DNA of 64,000 nucleotides from Microbacterium sp. BH-3-3-3. Lineage in GTDB: Bacteria > Actinomycetota > Actinomycetes > Actinomycetales > Microbacteriaceae. Made by a program: the position numbers and the translations under genes. The DNA lies in contig NZ_VEFS01000007.1 of NCBI RefSeq assembly GCF_007679045.1, positions 111,383 to 175,382 on the forward strand. Direction: 5' to 3'. This document shows, in pieces, positions 46,815-55,538 of this stretch. How positions within the stretch are numbered: the stretch's first letter is position 1; each line of letters starts with the position of its first letter. Under the pieces are notes generated by a model. The model did not search any database. It was not told where the DNA came from and was given only the letters and a program-made list of their open reading frames with translations.

Positions 46815-46887
46815 GTACCCCCGGTGGGACTCGAACCCACACTGAAGCGATTTTAAGTCGCCTGCCTCTGCCATTGGGCTACGGGGG
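46815..46887 (-). tRNA. tRNA with anticodon UAA and a short variable loop (Leu by anticodon)
   Basis: Read on the minus strand, a 73-nt cloverleaf forms. The acceptor stem is GCCCCCG with CGGGGGT (G1-U72 wobble), discriminator A73. D-stem GCC/GGC, anticodon stem GGCGA/TCGCT, loop CTTAAAA, 5-nt variable region TCAGT, and T-arm GTGGG-TTCGAGT-CCCAC follow. U34-A35-A36 reads UUA/UUG leucine codons, and A73 fits leucine. However, bacterial tRNA-Leu normally has a long variable arm, which is absent here. CCA is not encoded. Confidence 0.8.
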
Positions 46888-46921
46888 CCCGTGCTCCACC
46901 GTATCGCGGGCGGCCATGCGC

Positions 46922-47237
46922 CCGCCGTCCTGCGGACCGCACCCCCGACACGCCGCTCCCGGACGCGACCGCTCGGCGTGTCCCCCACGGCATCCGCACG
47001 ACGGCCCCTCCACCCCGCACCCCGCGCCACCCGCCGTCCTGCGGACCGCACCCCCGACACGCCGAAGCAGGATGCCACCACCCGGCGTGTCCCCCACGGC
47101 ATCCGCACGACGGCCCCGCCACCCCGCACCCCGCGCCACCCGCCGTCCCGCGGACCGCACCCCCGACACGTCGAAGCAGGATGCAACCGCCCGGCGTGTC
47201 CCCCAGGGCATCCGCACGACGGCCCCGCCACCCCGCG
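46922..47237. repeat. 109-bp tandem repeat, about 2.9 units
   Basis: CCGCCGTCC(T/C) begins units at 46922, 47031 and 47140, exactly 109 bp apart and over 85% alike by eye. Each unit holds a 9-bp hairpin GACACGCCG/CGGCGTGTC around about 18 nt, and a GGCATCCGCACGACGGCCCC block. Because 109 is not a multiple of three, no frame stays open by design; open frames across it are incidental. Together with the terminator at 47253-47286 it fills the 413-bp gap between the tRNA and ndh; nothing else is visible there. Confidence 0.88.
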
Positions 47238-47252
47238 GCATCCGGAAACGAC

Positions 47253-47286
47253 GAGACCCCCGCACCCACAGGGGCACGGGGGTCTC
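47253..47286 (-). terminator. Terminator of ndh
   Basis: GAGACCCCCG (47253-47262) pairs with CGGGGGTCTC (47277-47286), 15 bp beyond the ndh stop in the minus direction. Confidence 0.82.
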
Positions 47287-47300
47287 GAGCGTGCGAGAGA

Positions 47301-48713
47301 TTACTTCGCGGCGACGGGCTCGGCCTTCTTGTCGGCCGGGGCTGCGGCCGGCGCGGGAGCGTCGGCGGCGGGAGCGGCCGGACGCGGGCGCGCGGCGAAC
47401 TCCTCGAACGCGGCGCGCGGCTTCTGCACGGCCTCGAGGTTGACGACCTCGCGGCCGTGGAAGAAGTTCTGAATCCAGTCGCCGATCACGCGGAACTTGC
47501 GCTCCCACGTGGGCATGGCCAGGCCGTGGTAACCGCGGTGGGCGAACCAGGCGATCAGACCCGTGAGGGCGATGTTGCCCGACTGGAACGCACCGTTGTA
47601 GAGACCCAGGCCCGCGACGGCGCCGAGGTTCTTGTGGTTGTACTCCTTGGGCTGCTCGCCGCGCAGCACCGCCACGATGTTCTTCGCCATGAGCTTGCCC
47701 TGACGCACGGCGTGCTGGGCGTTGGGGACGCAGAAGCCGCCCACGCCACCACCCGAGAGGTCGGGGACGGCCGAGACGTCACCGGCGGCCCAGGCACCCT
47801 CGACGATCTCGTCTTCGGTGCCGACGCGCAGGTCGGGGCGGGTGCGGATGCGACCGCGCTCCTCGACGGGCAGGTCGCTCCCGCGCACGACGGTCGGGTT
47901 GGCCATGACGCCTGCCGTCCAGATGATGAGGTCGGTGGGCAGCTGCTCACCGGTCGACAGCTCGATGACACCGTCGACGGCGCCCTTGACCTGCGTGTCG
48001 AGGTGCACGAACGCACCCTTCTTCGCGAGGTCGGCGAGTACCCACTCGCTCGTCTTCTGCGACACCTCGGGCATGATGCGGCCCATGGCCTCGATGAGGT
48101 GGAAGTGCGTGTCTTCGAACGCCAGCGTCGGGTAGAACTTCAGCAGCGACGAGGCGTACGCGCGCAGCTCGGCGAAGACCTCGATGCCGGCGAAGCCACC
48201 GCCGACGACGACGACGGTCAGCAGACGGTCGCGCTCAGGACCGGCGGGCAGCACCGACGCCTTGTCGAAGTTCGAGGTGAGGCGGTCGCGGATGGCCACG
48301 GCCTCTTCGATCGTCTTGAGGCCGATCGCGTTGTCGGCGATGCCCGGGATCGGGAAGGTGCGCGAGACGGCGCCGGCGGTCACGACGATCTGGTCGTAGC
48401 TCTGCGTGAAGGTCTCGTCGCCCTCGATCGGGGTGATGGTCGCGGTCTTCGAGGCGTGCTCGATGCCGGTGACCTTGCCCGCGATGACCGTGGTGCGCTT
48501 GAGGTGGCGGCGCAGACCCACGACGACGTGGCGCGGCTCGATCTCGCCGGCTGCGACCTCGGGGAGGAACGGCTGGTACGTCATGTACGGCAGCGGGTCG
48601 ACGAGGGTGACCTCGGCCTCGCCGCGGCCGAGGAGCTTCTCGAGCTTCCAGGCGGTGTAGAAACCTGCGTAGCCCCCACCGACGATGAGGATTCTGGGCA
48701 CGGTAGTTGTCAC
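47301..48713 (-). CDS. ndh: Type II NADH dehydrogenase (non-proton-pumping)
   Basis: A 470-residue flavoprotein. The FAD site is VGGGYAGFYTAWKLE at the N-terminus, the NADH site is VVVVGGGFAGIEV around residue 165, and AWAAGDVSAVPD is the second FAD contact. C-terminal amphipathic helices around IQNFFHGREVVNL would dock it to the membrane; the final 45 residues are an Ala/Pro extension. It passes electrons from NADH to menaquinone. The GTG start at 48713 overlaps the protease gene stop by 4 bp. Confidence 0.93.
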   Translation of the reverse strand: MTTTVPRILIVGGGYAGFYTAWKLEKLLGRGEAEVTLVDPLPYMTYQPFLPEVAAGEIEPRHVVVGLRRHLKRTTVIAGKVTGIEHASKTATITPIEGDETFTQSYDQIVVTAGAVSRTFPIPGIADNAIGLKTIEEAVAIRDRLTSNFDKASVLPAGPERDRLLTVVVVGGGFAGIEVFAELRAYASSLLKFYPTLAFEDTHFHLIEAMGRIMPEVSQKTSEWVLADLAKKGAFVHLDTQVKGAVDGVIELSTGEQLPTDLIIWTAGVMANPTVVRGSDLPVEERGRIRTRPDLRVGTEDEIVEGAWAAGDVSAVPDLSGGGVGGFCVPNAQHAVRQGKLMAKNIVAVLRGEQPKEYNHKNLGAVAGLGLYNGAFQSGNIALTGLIAWFAHRGYHGLAMPTWERKFRVIGDWIQNFFHGREVVNLEAVQKPRAAFEEFAARPRPAAPAADAPAPAAAPADKKAEPVAAK

Positions 48714-50032
48714 GATGGGAGGGACTCCTCGTTTGTGGTGCGGCTCGGCTCGCGGGAGATGCGCGCCTGTCGAATTCGCCGGGCAGCAGCAGTGACGCCG
48801 AGCGCAATCATTATAGCCGCGACGGTGGCACCCGCGAGCGGCAACGATCCGTAGAGAACGCTATCGCGCGAGGGCAGCAGAGGCGAACCGGCGGCGGGCC
48901 CCGCCTCCACGGGAGGCAGGGGCGGGATGACGACGGGCGACGACGTCGGCTCGGGCGCGGGCTCGCTGTCGGCCCGACGGTAGAGGCGGATCCACTCCTT
49001 GAGGCTGCCGAGGGGGTTCTCGGTGACGCTCGGCACGCGCGCCGAGACCGCCGCGGCGGCATCCACGAGCCCGTACCCGTACAGCTTGTCGGGCACCGAC
49101 GAGGCGCCGTTGGCGGGCTTCGCGGTCTCGATCAGCCGGGCGAGCACGTTGTTCGCGTCGAGGTCGGGATGCGCCGACCGCACGAGCGCGGCGATGCCGG
49201 CCACGATCGGGGCCGCGCCGCTCGTGCCGTTCCACCCGACGAGCGTCCCGTCTGCCGAGACGCCCACGAGTCGCTCGCTGGGGGCCGACAGTCCGATCGT
49301 GATGCCCTGGGTCGATGCGTCGTTGCTCGCGACGCCGTTGGGGTCGACGCCTCCCACGGCGAGCACGCCCGGGATCGTGGCGGGGGCACCGACCCGGTCG
49401 GTGCCGCTCCCCCGGTTGCCGGCGGCGACCACGACGACGACGTCGTGATCGAAGGCGTACTCGAACGCGGTGTCCCAACTGGTGTCCCAGTCGAGGGTGT
49501 TGGTGGTGAGCGAGAGGTTGATGATCGTCGCGCCGTTGTCGACCGCCCAGCGCATGGCGTCGGCGATCTGCTCGGTGAAGGGCTTGGGGGTCGAGTTGCC
49601 GAAGCCGACCGAGATCGACAGCAGTTCGGCCTCCGGCGCGACGCCGATCATGCCGCGGCCGTTGCCCGTGCCGCGCGAGGCGGCGAGCGAGGCGACCCAA
49701 CTGCCGTGGTTGGAGTCCACCGCGCCGACCGGGGTGCGCCCGTCGGCGGCGCCGACCCCCGACACATCGGTGCCGCCGACGACGGCCCCGCTGAACTCGG
49801 CGGGTCCCCGCCCAATTCCGGTGTCGATGATCGCGATCTTCTGGCCCGCGCCGCGCGTGGTCTTCCACGCCTCGCGCACGCCGTACTGGTCGAGCCAGTA
49901 CTCCGAGGCGCGCACCGAGTCGGTCGGGTCTTCGGGCACCGGGTTGGCCGGTGCCGGTGCGGGCGTCGCCGTCGCACCCGTCAGCACCGCCACGAGGATG
50001 ACGGATGCCAGGGCTGCGGCGACCCGCTTCAT
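48710..50032 (-). CDS. Mycosin-like S8 serine peptidase, membrane-anchored
   Basis: A 440-residue subtilase. It has a signal peptide (about 1-23), a short N-terminal extension, and a catalytic triad of Asp70 (AIIDTGIG), His109 (DSNHGSW) and Ser271 (GTSGAAP), with the oxyanion Asn206 (AAGNRGSG). A Pro-rich linker and a C-terminal helix with a basic cytoplasmic tail follow. This is the layout of MycP of type VII secretion, but no ESX gene is nearby. It could instead be a stand-alone surface protease. Its stop overlaps ndh and its start overlaps the DUF501 gene stop. Confidence 0.9.
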   Translation of the reverse strand: MKRVAAALASVILVAVLTGATATPAPAPANPVPEDPTDSVRASEYWLDQYGVREAWKTTRGAGQKIAIIDTGIGRGPAEFSGAVVGGTDVSGVGAADGRTPVGAVDSNHGSWVASLAASRGTGNGRGMIGVAPEAELLSISVGFGNSTPKPFTEQIADAMRWAVDNGATIINLSLTTNTLDWDTSWDTAFEYAFDHDVVVVVAAGNRGSGTDRVGAPATIPGVLAVGGVDPNGVASNDASTQGITIGLSAPSERLVGVSADGTLVGWNGTSGAAPIVAGIAALVRSAHPDLDANNVLARLIETAKPANGASSVPDKLYGYGLVDAAAAVSARVPSVTENPLGSLKEWIRLYRRADSEPAPEPTSSPVVIPPLPPVEAGPAAGSPLLPSRDSVLYGSLPLAGATVAAIMIALGVTAAARRIRQARISREPSRTTNEESLPS

Positions 50033-50547
50033 CCGCCCGCCCCGGGGCTCTCGCAGGCGCAGCGCTCGGGCGACCAGGTACCGCGGGCGAGCGCGCGGTC
50101 GCCGATCGGGTTGACCCCCGGGCCGGCCGCGAGCGCGTGCCCCGCGAGGGCGTGCAGGCACTTCACGCGGGTGGGCATTCCGCCGGCGGAGATGCCCGCG
50201 ATCTCTTCGGGCTCGCCGTAGGCGGCGCGATCACGCAGGTACGCCTCGTGCGCGCGCACGTACGCCGCCTGAAGCTCTTCGTCTTTAGCGAGCTCGTCGG
50301 AGAACTCCTTCATGACATGGCCCGCTTCGAGCACCGACATCGCAGCCGTCGCGGCCGGGTGCGTCAGGTAGTAGAAGGTGGGGAACGGGCTACCGTCGTC
50401 GAGCCGCGGCGAGGTCGCGACCACCGTCGGGTTGCCGCACACGCACCGCGCGGCGATGCCCACCACTCCGCGCGGGACGCGCCCCAGCTGCGCCTGCAGC
50501 ACGGCGAGGTCGGCGTCGGAAGCGGGGGGAAGCGTTGCGGTACTCAT
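50029..50547 (-). CDS. DUF501 family protein
   Basis: A 172-residue protein. The family block LGRVPRGVVGIAARCVCGNPTVV, with DGSPFPTFYYLTHP, is clear; a His/Cys-containing region VKCLHALAGHALA-GPGVNPIGD follows. Cys and His could bind metal. Function unknown. Its place between DivIC and the downstream genes near enolase is conserved in actinobacteria. ATG 50547; the stop overlaps the protease start by 4 bp. Confidence 0.9.
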   Translation of the reverse strand: MSTATLPPASDADLAVLQAQLGRVPRGVVGIAARCVCGNPTVVATSPRLDDGSPFPTFYYLTHPAATAAMSVLEAGHVMKEFSDELAKDEELQAAYVRAHEAYLRDRAAYGEPEEIAGISAGGMPTRVKCLHALAGHALAAGPGVNPIGDRALARGTWSPERCACESPGAGG

Positions 50548-50598
50548 CGCTCTCAGGGTACCCGGGGTCGGCGACACTCCGCCGAGCGTGCGCCGGGC

Positions 50599-51249
50599 TC
50601 AGCCCGCGGGCGGGGCGTCGGTGGGCGCGGGGTCGGGCACGCCGATCGTCGGGGTCGTGGGCACCGCGACCTGGGCTGCGCCCGAGGCGGTCACCGAGCG
50701 GACCATCTGCGCCATCCAGTCGGTGTGCGTCTGGCCGACGTCCTGGCTCACGTCGTCCTGCTCCTGCGGCGTCGCCGAGGCGGGGAGGTCGTTGTCGATG
50801 AGGTAGACCACCTCGCCGGGGAACGTGTAGCCGAGCCGCTCCCGCGCCTGCGTGCGGATGTAGGCGGGGTCCGACCACCGGTCGCGCTGGGTCTGCAGGT
50901 CGGCGACCTCCGACTGGCTGAGCTCGACCGCGCTGCGCAGGGCCTGGATCTGCTGGCGCTGGTCCATGTAGGTGCCGACGGTCGGAACGAGCACGAACGT
51001 GCCGAGCACCACCAGGCCGAGCATGATGACGACGAAGCCCGAGACGCGCACCTTGCCCAGCCACTCGCGCACGTCGACACGACGGCCGGTCGCCTGCGGA
51101 GCCGAGGGACGCGACGAGGTCGGTCGCGTCGAAGCGGGGCGTGAGGCGGACGAACGGGCGGACGATCCGGCGCGCGGCGCAGCAGTCTTCTTCGCCTTCG
51201 GGGCGTCGGATGCCGCGGGGCGGCGGGGAGGCAATGTCGGTCGATCCAC
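50599..51249 (-). CDS. Septum formation initiator (DivIC/FtsB-like)
   Basis: A 216-residue bitopic membrane protein. A long Ser/Ala/Arg/Pro-rich cytoplasmic part (about 1-65) is followed by one helix (about 70-92) and the extracellular coiled coil (YMDQRQQIQALRSAVELSQSEVADL). The family motif ARERLGYTFPGEVVYLI comes next, and then a variable tail. It belongs to the FtsL/FtsB divisome subcomplex that activates septal wall synthesis. GTG 51249 has GGGAG six bases upstream. It lies downstream of eno and in the same direction. Confidence 0.9.
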   Translation of the reverse strand: MDRPTLPPRRPAASDAPKAKKTAAPRAGSSARSSASRPASTRPTSSRPSAPQATGRRVDVREWLGKVRVSGFVVIMLGLVVLGTFVLVPTVGTYMDQRQQIQALRSAVELSQSEVADLQTQRDRWSDPAYIRTQARERLGYTFPGEVVYLIDNDLPASATPQEQDDVSQDVGQTHTDWMAQMVRSVTASGAAQVAVPTTPTIGVPDPAPTDAPPAG

Positions 51250-51370
51250 GGCATGCTCCCTTCCTCGTCCCGGCGCGCACGTCATCGGAACCCGAGCGAG
51301 TCTACGTCGCGGGGCCTCGGCGGCTCGCGGACGCGCCGCGTCTCGGCATCCGTTCAGCCGGAAACGACGA

Positions 51371-51400
51371 AGGAGGGGGAACCTCTCGGCTCCCCCTCCT
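51371..51400 (-). terminator. Terminator of eno
   Basis: AGGAGGGGGA (51371-51380) pairs with TCCCCCTCCT (51391-51400), 14 bp beyond the enolase stop. The loop is ACCTCTCGGC. Confidence 0.85.
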
Positions 51401-51414
51401 CGATGGTCGGTCGA

Positions 51415-52758
<1,344 letters not shown>

Positions 52759-52796
52759 CTAGTGATGTCGCCCGTCGGGCGTGGGGCCGGGTCGGG

Positions 52797-52870
52797 AGCG
52801 AGGTGGCCGAGCCCGCCGAAGCCACCGGTGCGCGCGTGGGTCCGGTCCCTTCGACAGGCTCAGGGACCTC
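52797..52870. repeat. Composite repeat B, one full unit
   Basis: GAGGTGGCCGAG, then GCGCGTGGGTCC, then CCCTTCGACAGGCTCAGGGACCTC: this about 75-bp block is the inverse of the units at 58080-58200. The stop codon of the O-methyltransferase gene (52860-52862) lies inside it. Confidence 0.85.
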
Positions 52871-53549
52871 TGTGCCCGCCGAGGCCCGCCACCGGATCCA
52901 TCACGATCGCCACGGCCACCCCGTCCCAGCCCTTGCGGTCGAGGGTCTGCAGGGCCGTGGCGTCGAAGCGGGGGTCGGAGCCGAGCATCAGGATGCCGCG
53001 GCGAGCGCCCTGCACCTTGCTGTCGGGCGTGTCGGCGTCGGCGACCCCTCCCCCGCGCACGACGTTGTCGAGCACGACGACCGTGCCGGGTCGGCCGAGG
53101 CGCGCGGCCCAGTCGAGGTAGGTCTCGTTCGATTCCTTGTCGGCGTCGATGAAGACGAGGTCGAACGGCTCTTCGTCGACGAGGGTCGGCAGCACGTCCG
53201 CTCCGCGACCGATGCGCACGTCGACGCGGTCCGCGACGCCCGCGTTCACCAGATTCGCGCGGGCGATCTCCGCATTGGCCGGTTCCGCCTCGATCGTCAC
53301 GACTTGCCCGTCCGAGCCGACGGCGCGGGCGAACCAAATCGTCGAGTACCCGCCGAGGGTGCCGATCTCGAGCACGCGGCGCGCCCCGGCGATTCGCGTG
53401 AGCAGGTGCAGGAACTTCGCGTTCACCGGGGCGACCTCGATCGCGGGCAGTCCGGCGTCGTGCTGGGCGGCGAGCGCGGCCTCGCCCGCGGGGTCGGACC
53501 CGACGAGGGTCTCGGTCAGGAACGCGTCGACGTCTTCGTGGGTGCGCAC
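52860..53549 (-). CDS. O-methyltransferase, class I SAM-dependent (COMT-like, metal-dependent)
   Basis: A 229-residue enzyme of the Methyltransf_3 group. Motif I is VLEIGTLGGYSTIWFA, the acidic motif II VVTIEAEP, and the metal and catalytic Asp are in DLVFIDADKESN and VLDNVVRGG. The substrate is probably a catechol-like or other small molecule, not deducible. The last residues (GLGGHRGP) and the stop codon are encoded by composite repeat B, so the C-terminus was probably reshaped by that repeat. GTG start at 53549. Confidence 0.9.
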   Translation of the reverse strand: MRTHEDVDAFLTETLVGSDPAGEAALAAQHDAGLPAIEVAPVNAKFLHLLTRIAGARRVLEIGTLGGYSTIWFARAVGSDGQVVTIEAEPANAEIARANLVNAGVADRVDVRIGRGADVLPTLVDEEPFDLVFIDADKESNETYLDWAARLGRPGTVVVLDNVVRGGGVADADTPDSKVQGARRGILMLGSDPRFDATALQTLDRKGWDGVAVAIVMDPVAGLGGHRGP

Positions 53550-53580
53550 TCCCCCAGCCTGTCGGCGGGCGGGCGGGCGG

Positions 53581-54381
53581 TCAACGCTCTCCGCGAAGGT
53601 GGGCGCGGGTCATCTCGTCGTACTCCTCGTCGGAGAGGTCGTCGAACCCCTTCGCCTCGACGCGGTCCGAGCGCATCCAACGGATCATGAGGATGACGAG
53701 GATCGGCACGTCGGCGAACTCGGCGATGAACCAGATCATGTCGCCGGCGAGGTGCTGGTCGTGCAGCAGCGAGGGCCACCAGGGCGCCGTCTGCGCGGCA
53801 TCCGGGATCAGATCCAGGATGCCGTCGTTGAGGCGCAGCAACAGACCGGGCACGGAGTCGATCAGCAGCTCGACGAACGCGAGCAGGAACTCGATCGCGA
53901 TGAAGGTGCCGGTGTGCACGGCGCCCAGCGCCATCATCGGCAGCACCATCGCGAGCCCCACGAGGGGCACGACGATCCCGAGCGAGGCCTCGACCACCGG
54001 ATTCACGCGCAGGATGCCGGCGATCGGGGTGAGGAAGAGGCAGAAGACCGCGGCGATGACGACGGTGGCGATCATCGCGTTGCCGAAGATGCGCGTGACC
54101 CTCGACGCGAGGAACCGCTCCCGGATGCCCGAGGGCACGAGGTCGAGCGGGCGTCCGGCCGCAATCCCCGCCGGCACGGCGAAGATCAGCAGGGCGACGC
54201 GCGTCGAGAAGGCCCACCGCAGCTCCGCCGAGTACACCCCGAGGAAGCCGAGCTCGATCACCGCGTACGGCAGCAGTCCGAGAGCGAAGAACCCGATCGT
54301 GCGCAGCACCGGCCAGGTCTCACCACGACGGCGCACCCGCCGGACGCCGAACAGATACGCGACGGATGCCACGAAGAGCAC
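53581..54381 (-). CDS. CtaG-like cytochrome c oxidase assembly membrane protein, start unclear
   Basis: A 266-residue, seven-helix protein with the caa3_CtaG-type pattern, including ALGAVHTGTFIAIEF and DQHLAGDMIWFIAEFADVP, whose His residues would bind copper. It should help insert copper into the oxidase. The only usable start is GTG 54379-54381, inside the first helix. In-frame sequence upstream continues family-like (DVFLSTWRADPLTLG) for about 30 codons with no ATG, GTG or TTG. Either a rare start codon is used or the 5' end was damaged. Confidence 0.8.
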   Translation of the reverse strand: MLFVASVAYLFGVRRVRRRGETWPVLRTIGFFALGLLPYAVIELGFLGVYSAELRWAFSTRVALLIFAVPAGIAAGRPLDLVPSGIRERFLASRVTRIFGNAMIATVVIAAVFCLFLTPIAGILRVNPVVEASLGIVVPLVGLAMVLPMMALGAVHTGTFIAIEFLLAFVELLIDSVPGLLLRLNDGILDLIPDAAQTAPWWPSLLHDQHLAGDMIWFIAEFADVPILVILMIRWMRSDRVEAKGFDDLSDEEYDEMTRAHLRGER

Positions 54382-54481
54382 GCCGAGCGTGAGCGGATCG
54401 GCGCGCCAGGTGCTGAGGAAGACATCGATGGGAGGCGTGAGGGAAACGTAGATCCACGAGTTATGCGTCCGCCGGGGATCG

Positions 54482-54586
54482 GGGCGTGCCGAACTCCGGA
54501 GAAGTCGACGCGTCCCGCACCTCGAGCCCGGAGATCCGCGGCGGCGCGCGCCCGCCCGACCCGAATTTCAGGAGTTCGGCACGCCC
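54482..54586. repeat. Inverted repeat C, copy 1 (16-bp arms)
   Basis: GGGCGTGCCGAACTCC (54482-54497) pairs exactly with 54571-54586. The core GCCGAACTCC recurs in the inverted repeat at 60284-60377. The right arm overlaps the last codons of the SGNH hydrolase gene, so it may serve as its terminator. Confidence 0.82.
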
Positions 54587-55410
54587 GCCCGGTCGGGCAC
54601 ATCGCCAGCGCGCACTCCGGGTGACGGCTCGAGCGCCTCGATTACGGCCGGCAGCAGGGCCTCGGCGGTGCGGCGGTAGCCGAGCGCGCTGGGGTGGAAC
54701 CGATCCTCGCTGAACATCTCGTCGGGCCGCTCGGCGAACACCGGCCCCACGGCGCGCGCGAGAGCCACGACGCGACCCCCGACCCGGTGCACGGCGGCGG
54801 CCTGCGCGGCCGCGAGCTGTCGCGACGAACGGGCGGCGAGTGCGCGCAGCGGCTGCGGGATCGCACGGAGGGTCCCGAGGTCGGGGCACGTGCCGACGAC
54901 CACCGGCACTCCGCGTCCGCTTAGGTCGCGCACGACCCGCTCGAGCTGCTCCGCCGCGCGCGACGCCGGGATGCGGTGCGTGACGTCGTTTCCGCCCACG
55001 ACGATCACCGCGGCATCCGGTCGGTACCCCGCGGGGAGAGAGGCGACCTGCGCGGCGAGGGCCGAGGTCTCCGATCCGACCACAGCAGCGGTGCGCAGCC
55101 GCACCGGGCGTCCGGCCGATCGCGCGACGCCCTTCGCCAGTCGCGCGCCGAGCGTGTCGCGTCGGTGCGTCGCGCCCAGGCCCGCCGCGATCGAGTCGCC
55201 GAGCAGCAGCAGCTCCACCGGGCGGCCGGGATGCTTCTTGCGGCGCCACACGCGATCGGCGTCGAGCGCCTGTTCGCCGAGCGGCTTGCCGATGCGGCGC
55301 CGGGCGATCGCCGCCTGGCGCACGATGAGGGTGCGGGCTCCGACCGCCCCCGCCCCGAGGATCGCGACCGCGGAGGCGGCCGTCACGGCGAGGGGCCGAT
55401 GAGAGGACAT
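54568..55410 (-). CDS. SGNH/GDSL-type hydrolase, membrane-anchored
   Basis: A 280-residue protein with an N-terminal hydrophobic helix (about 8-28) and an SGNH fold. Block I is LLLGDSIAAG (Ser73), block III GGNDVTH, and block V DRFHPSALG with catalytic Asp and His. It would deacetylate or de-esterify cell-surface lipids or polysaccharides. ATG 55410. The C-terminal PNS and stop lie in inverted repeat C. Downstream of the MFS gene and in the same direction, but separated by a hairpin at 55481-55517. Confidence 0.88.
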   Translation of the reverse strand: MSSHRPLAVTAASAVAILGAGAVGARTLIVRQAAIARRRIGKPLGEQALDADRVWRRKKHPGRPVELLLLGDSIAAGLGATHRRDTLGARLAKGVARSAGRPVRLRTAAVVGSETSALAAQVASLPAGYRPDAAVIVVGGNDVTHRIPASRAAEQLERVVRDLSGRGVPVVVGTCPDLGTLRAIPQPLRALAARSSRQLAAAQAAAVHRVGGRVVALARAVGPVFAERPDEMFSEDRFHPSALGYRRTAEALLPAVIEALEPSPGVRAGDVPDRAGVPNS

Positions 55411-55480
55411 GCGTCGATGACACCCCTCGCCGGTGAACGCGGGGTGGACGCGGCGTGACGCCCGGCAGACGACCGGCTCC

Positions 55481-55517
55481 CGGCATCCGGTGCATCTCCT
55501 TCGAGAGGCGGATGCCG
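55481..55517 (-). terminator. Hairpin after the MFS exporter gene
   Basis: CGGCATCCG (55481-55489) pairs with CGGATGCCG (55509-55517), 22 bp beyond the MFS stop on the minus strand. The arms are the over-used genomic word GGCATCCG. Confidence 0.6.
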
Positions 55518-55538
55518 AGAGCTCCCGGTCGCGCGTGA

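Noticed and set aside
46761..47231. Minus-strand frame of 156 codons through the tRNA-side repeat
   Set aside because: It runs over the 109-bp repeat, whose length is not divisible by three, and through the tRNA; the protein is Gly/Arg/Cys-rich and varies in every unit.
47031..47237. Integration site scar with phage remnants next to the tRNA
   Set aside because: No duplicated tRNA 3' end, integrase fragment or phage gene can be seen; only the minisatellite is present.
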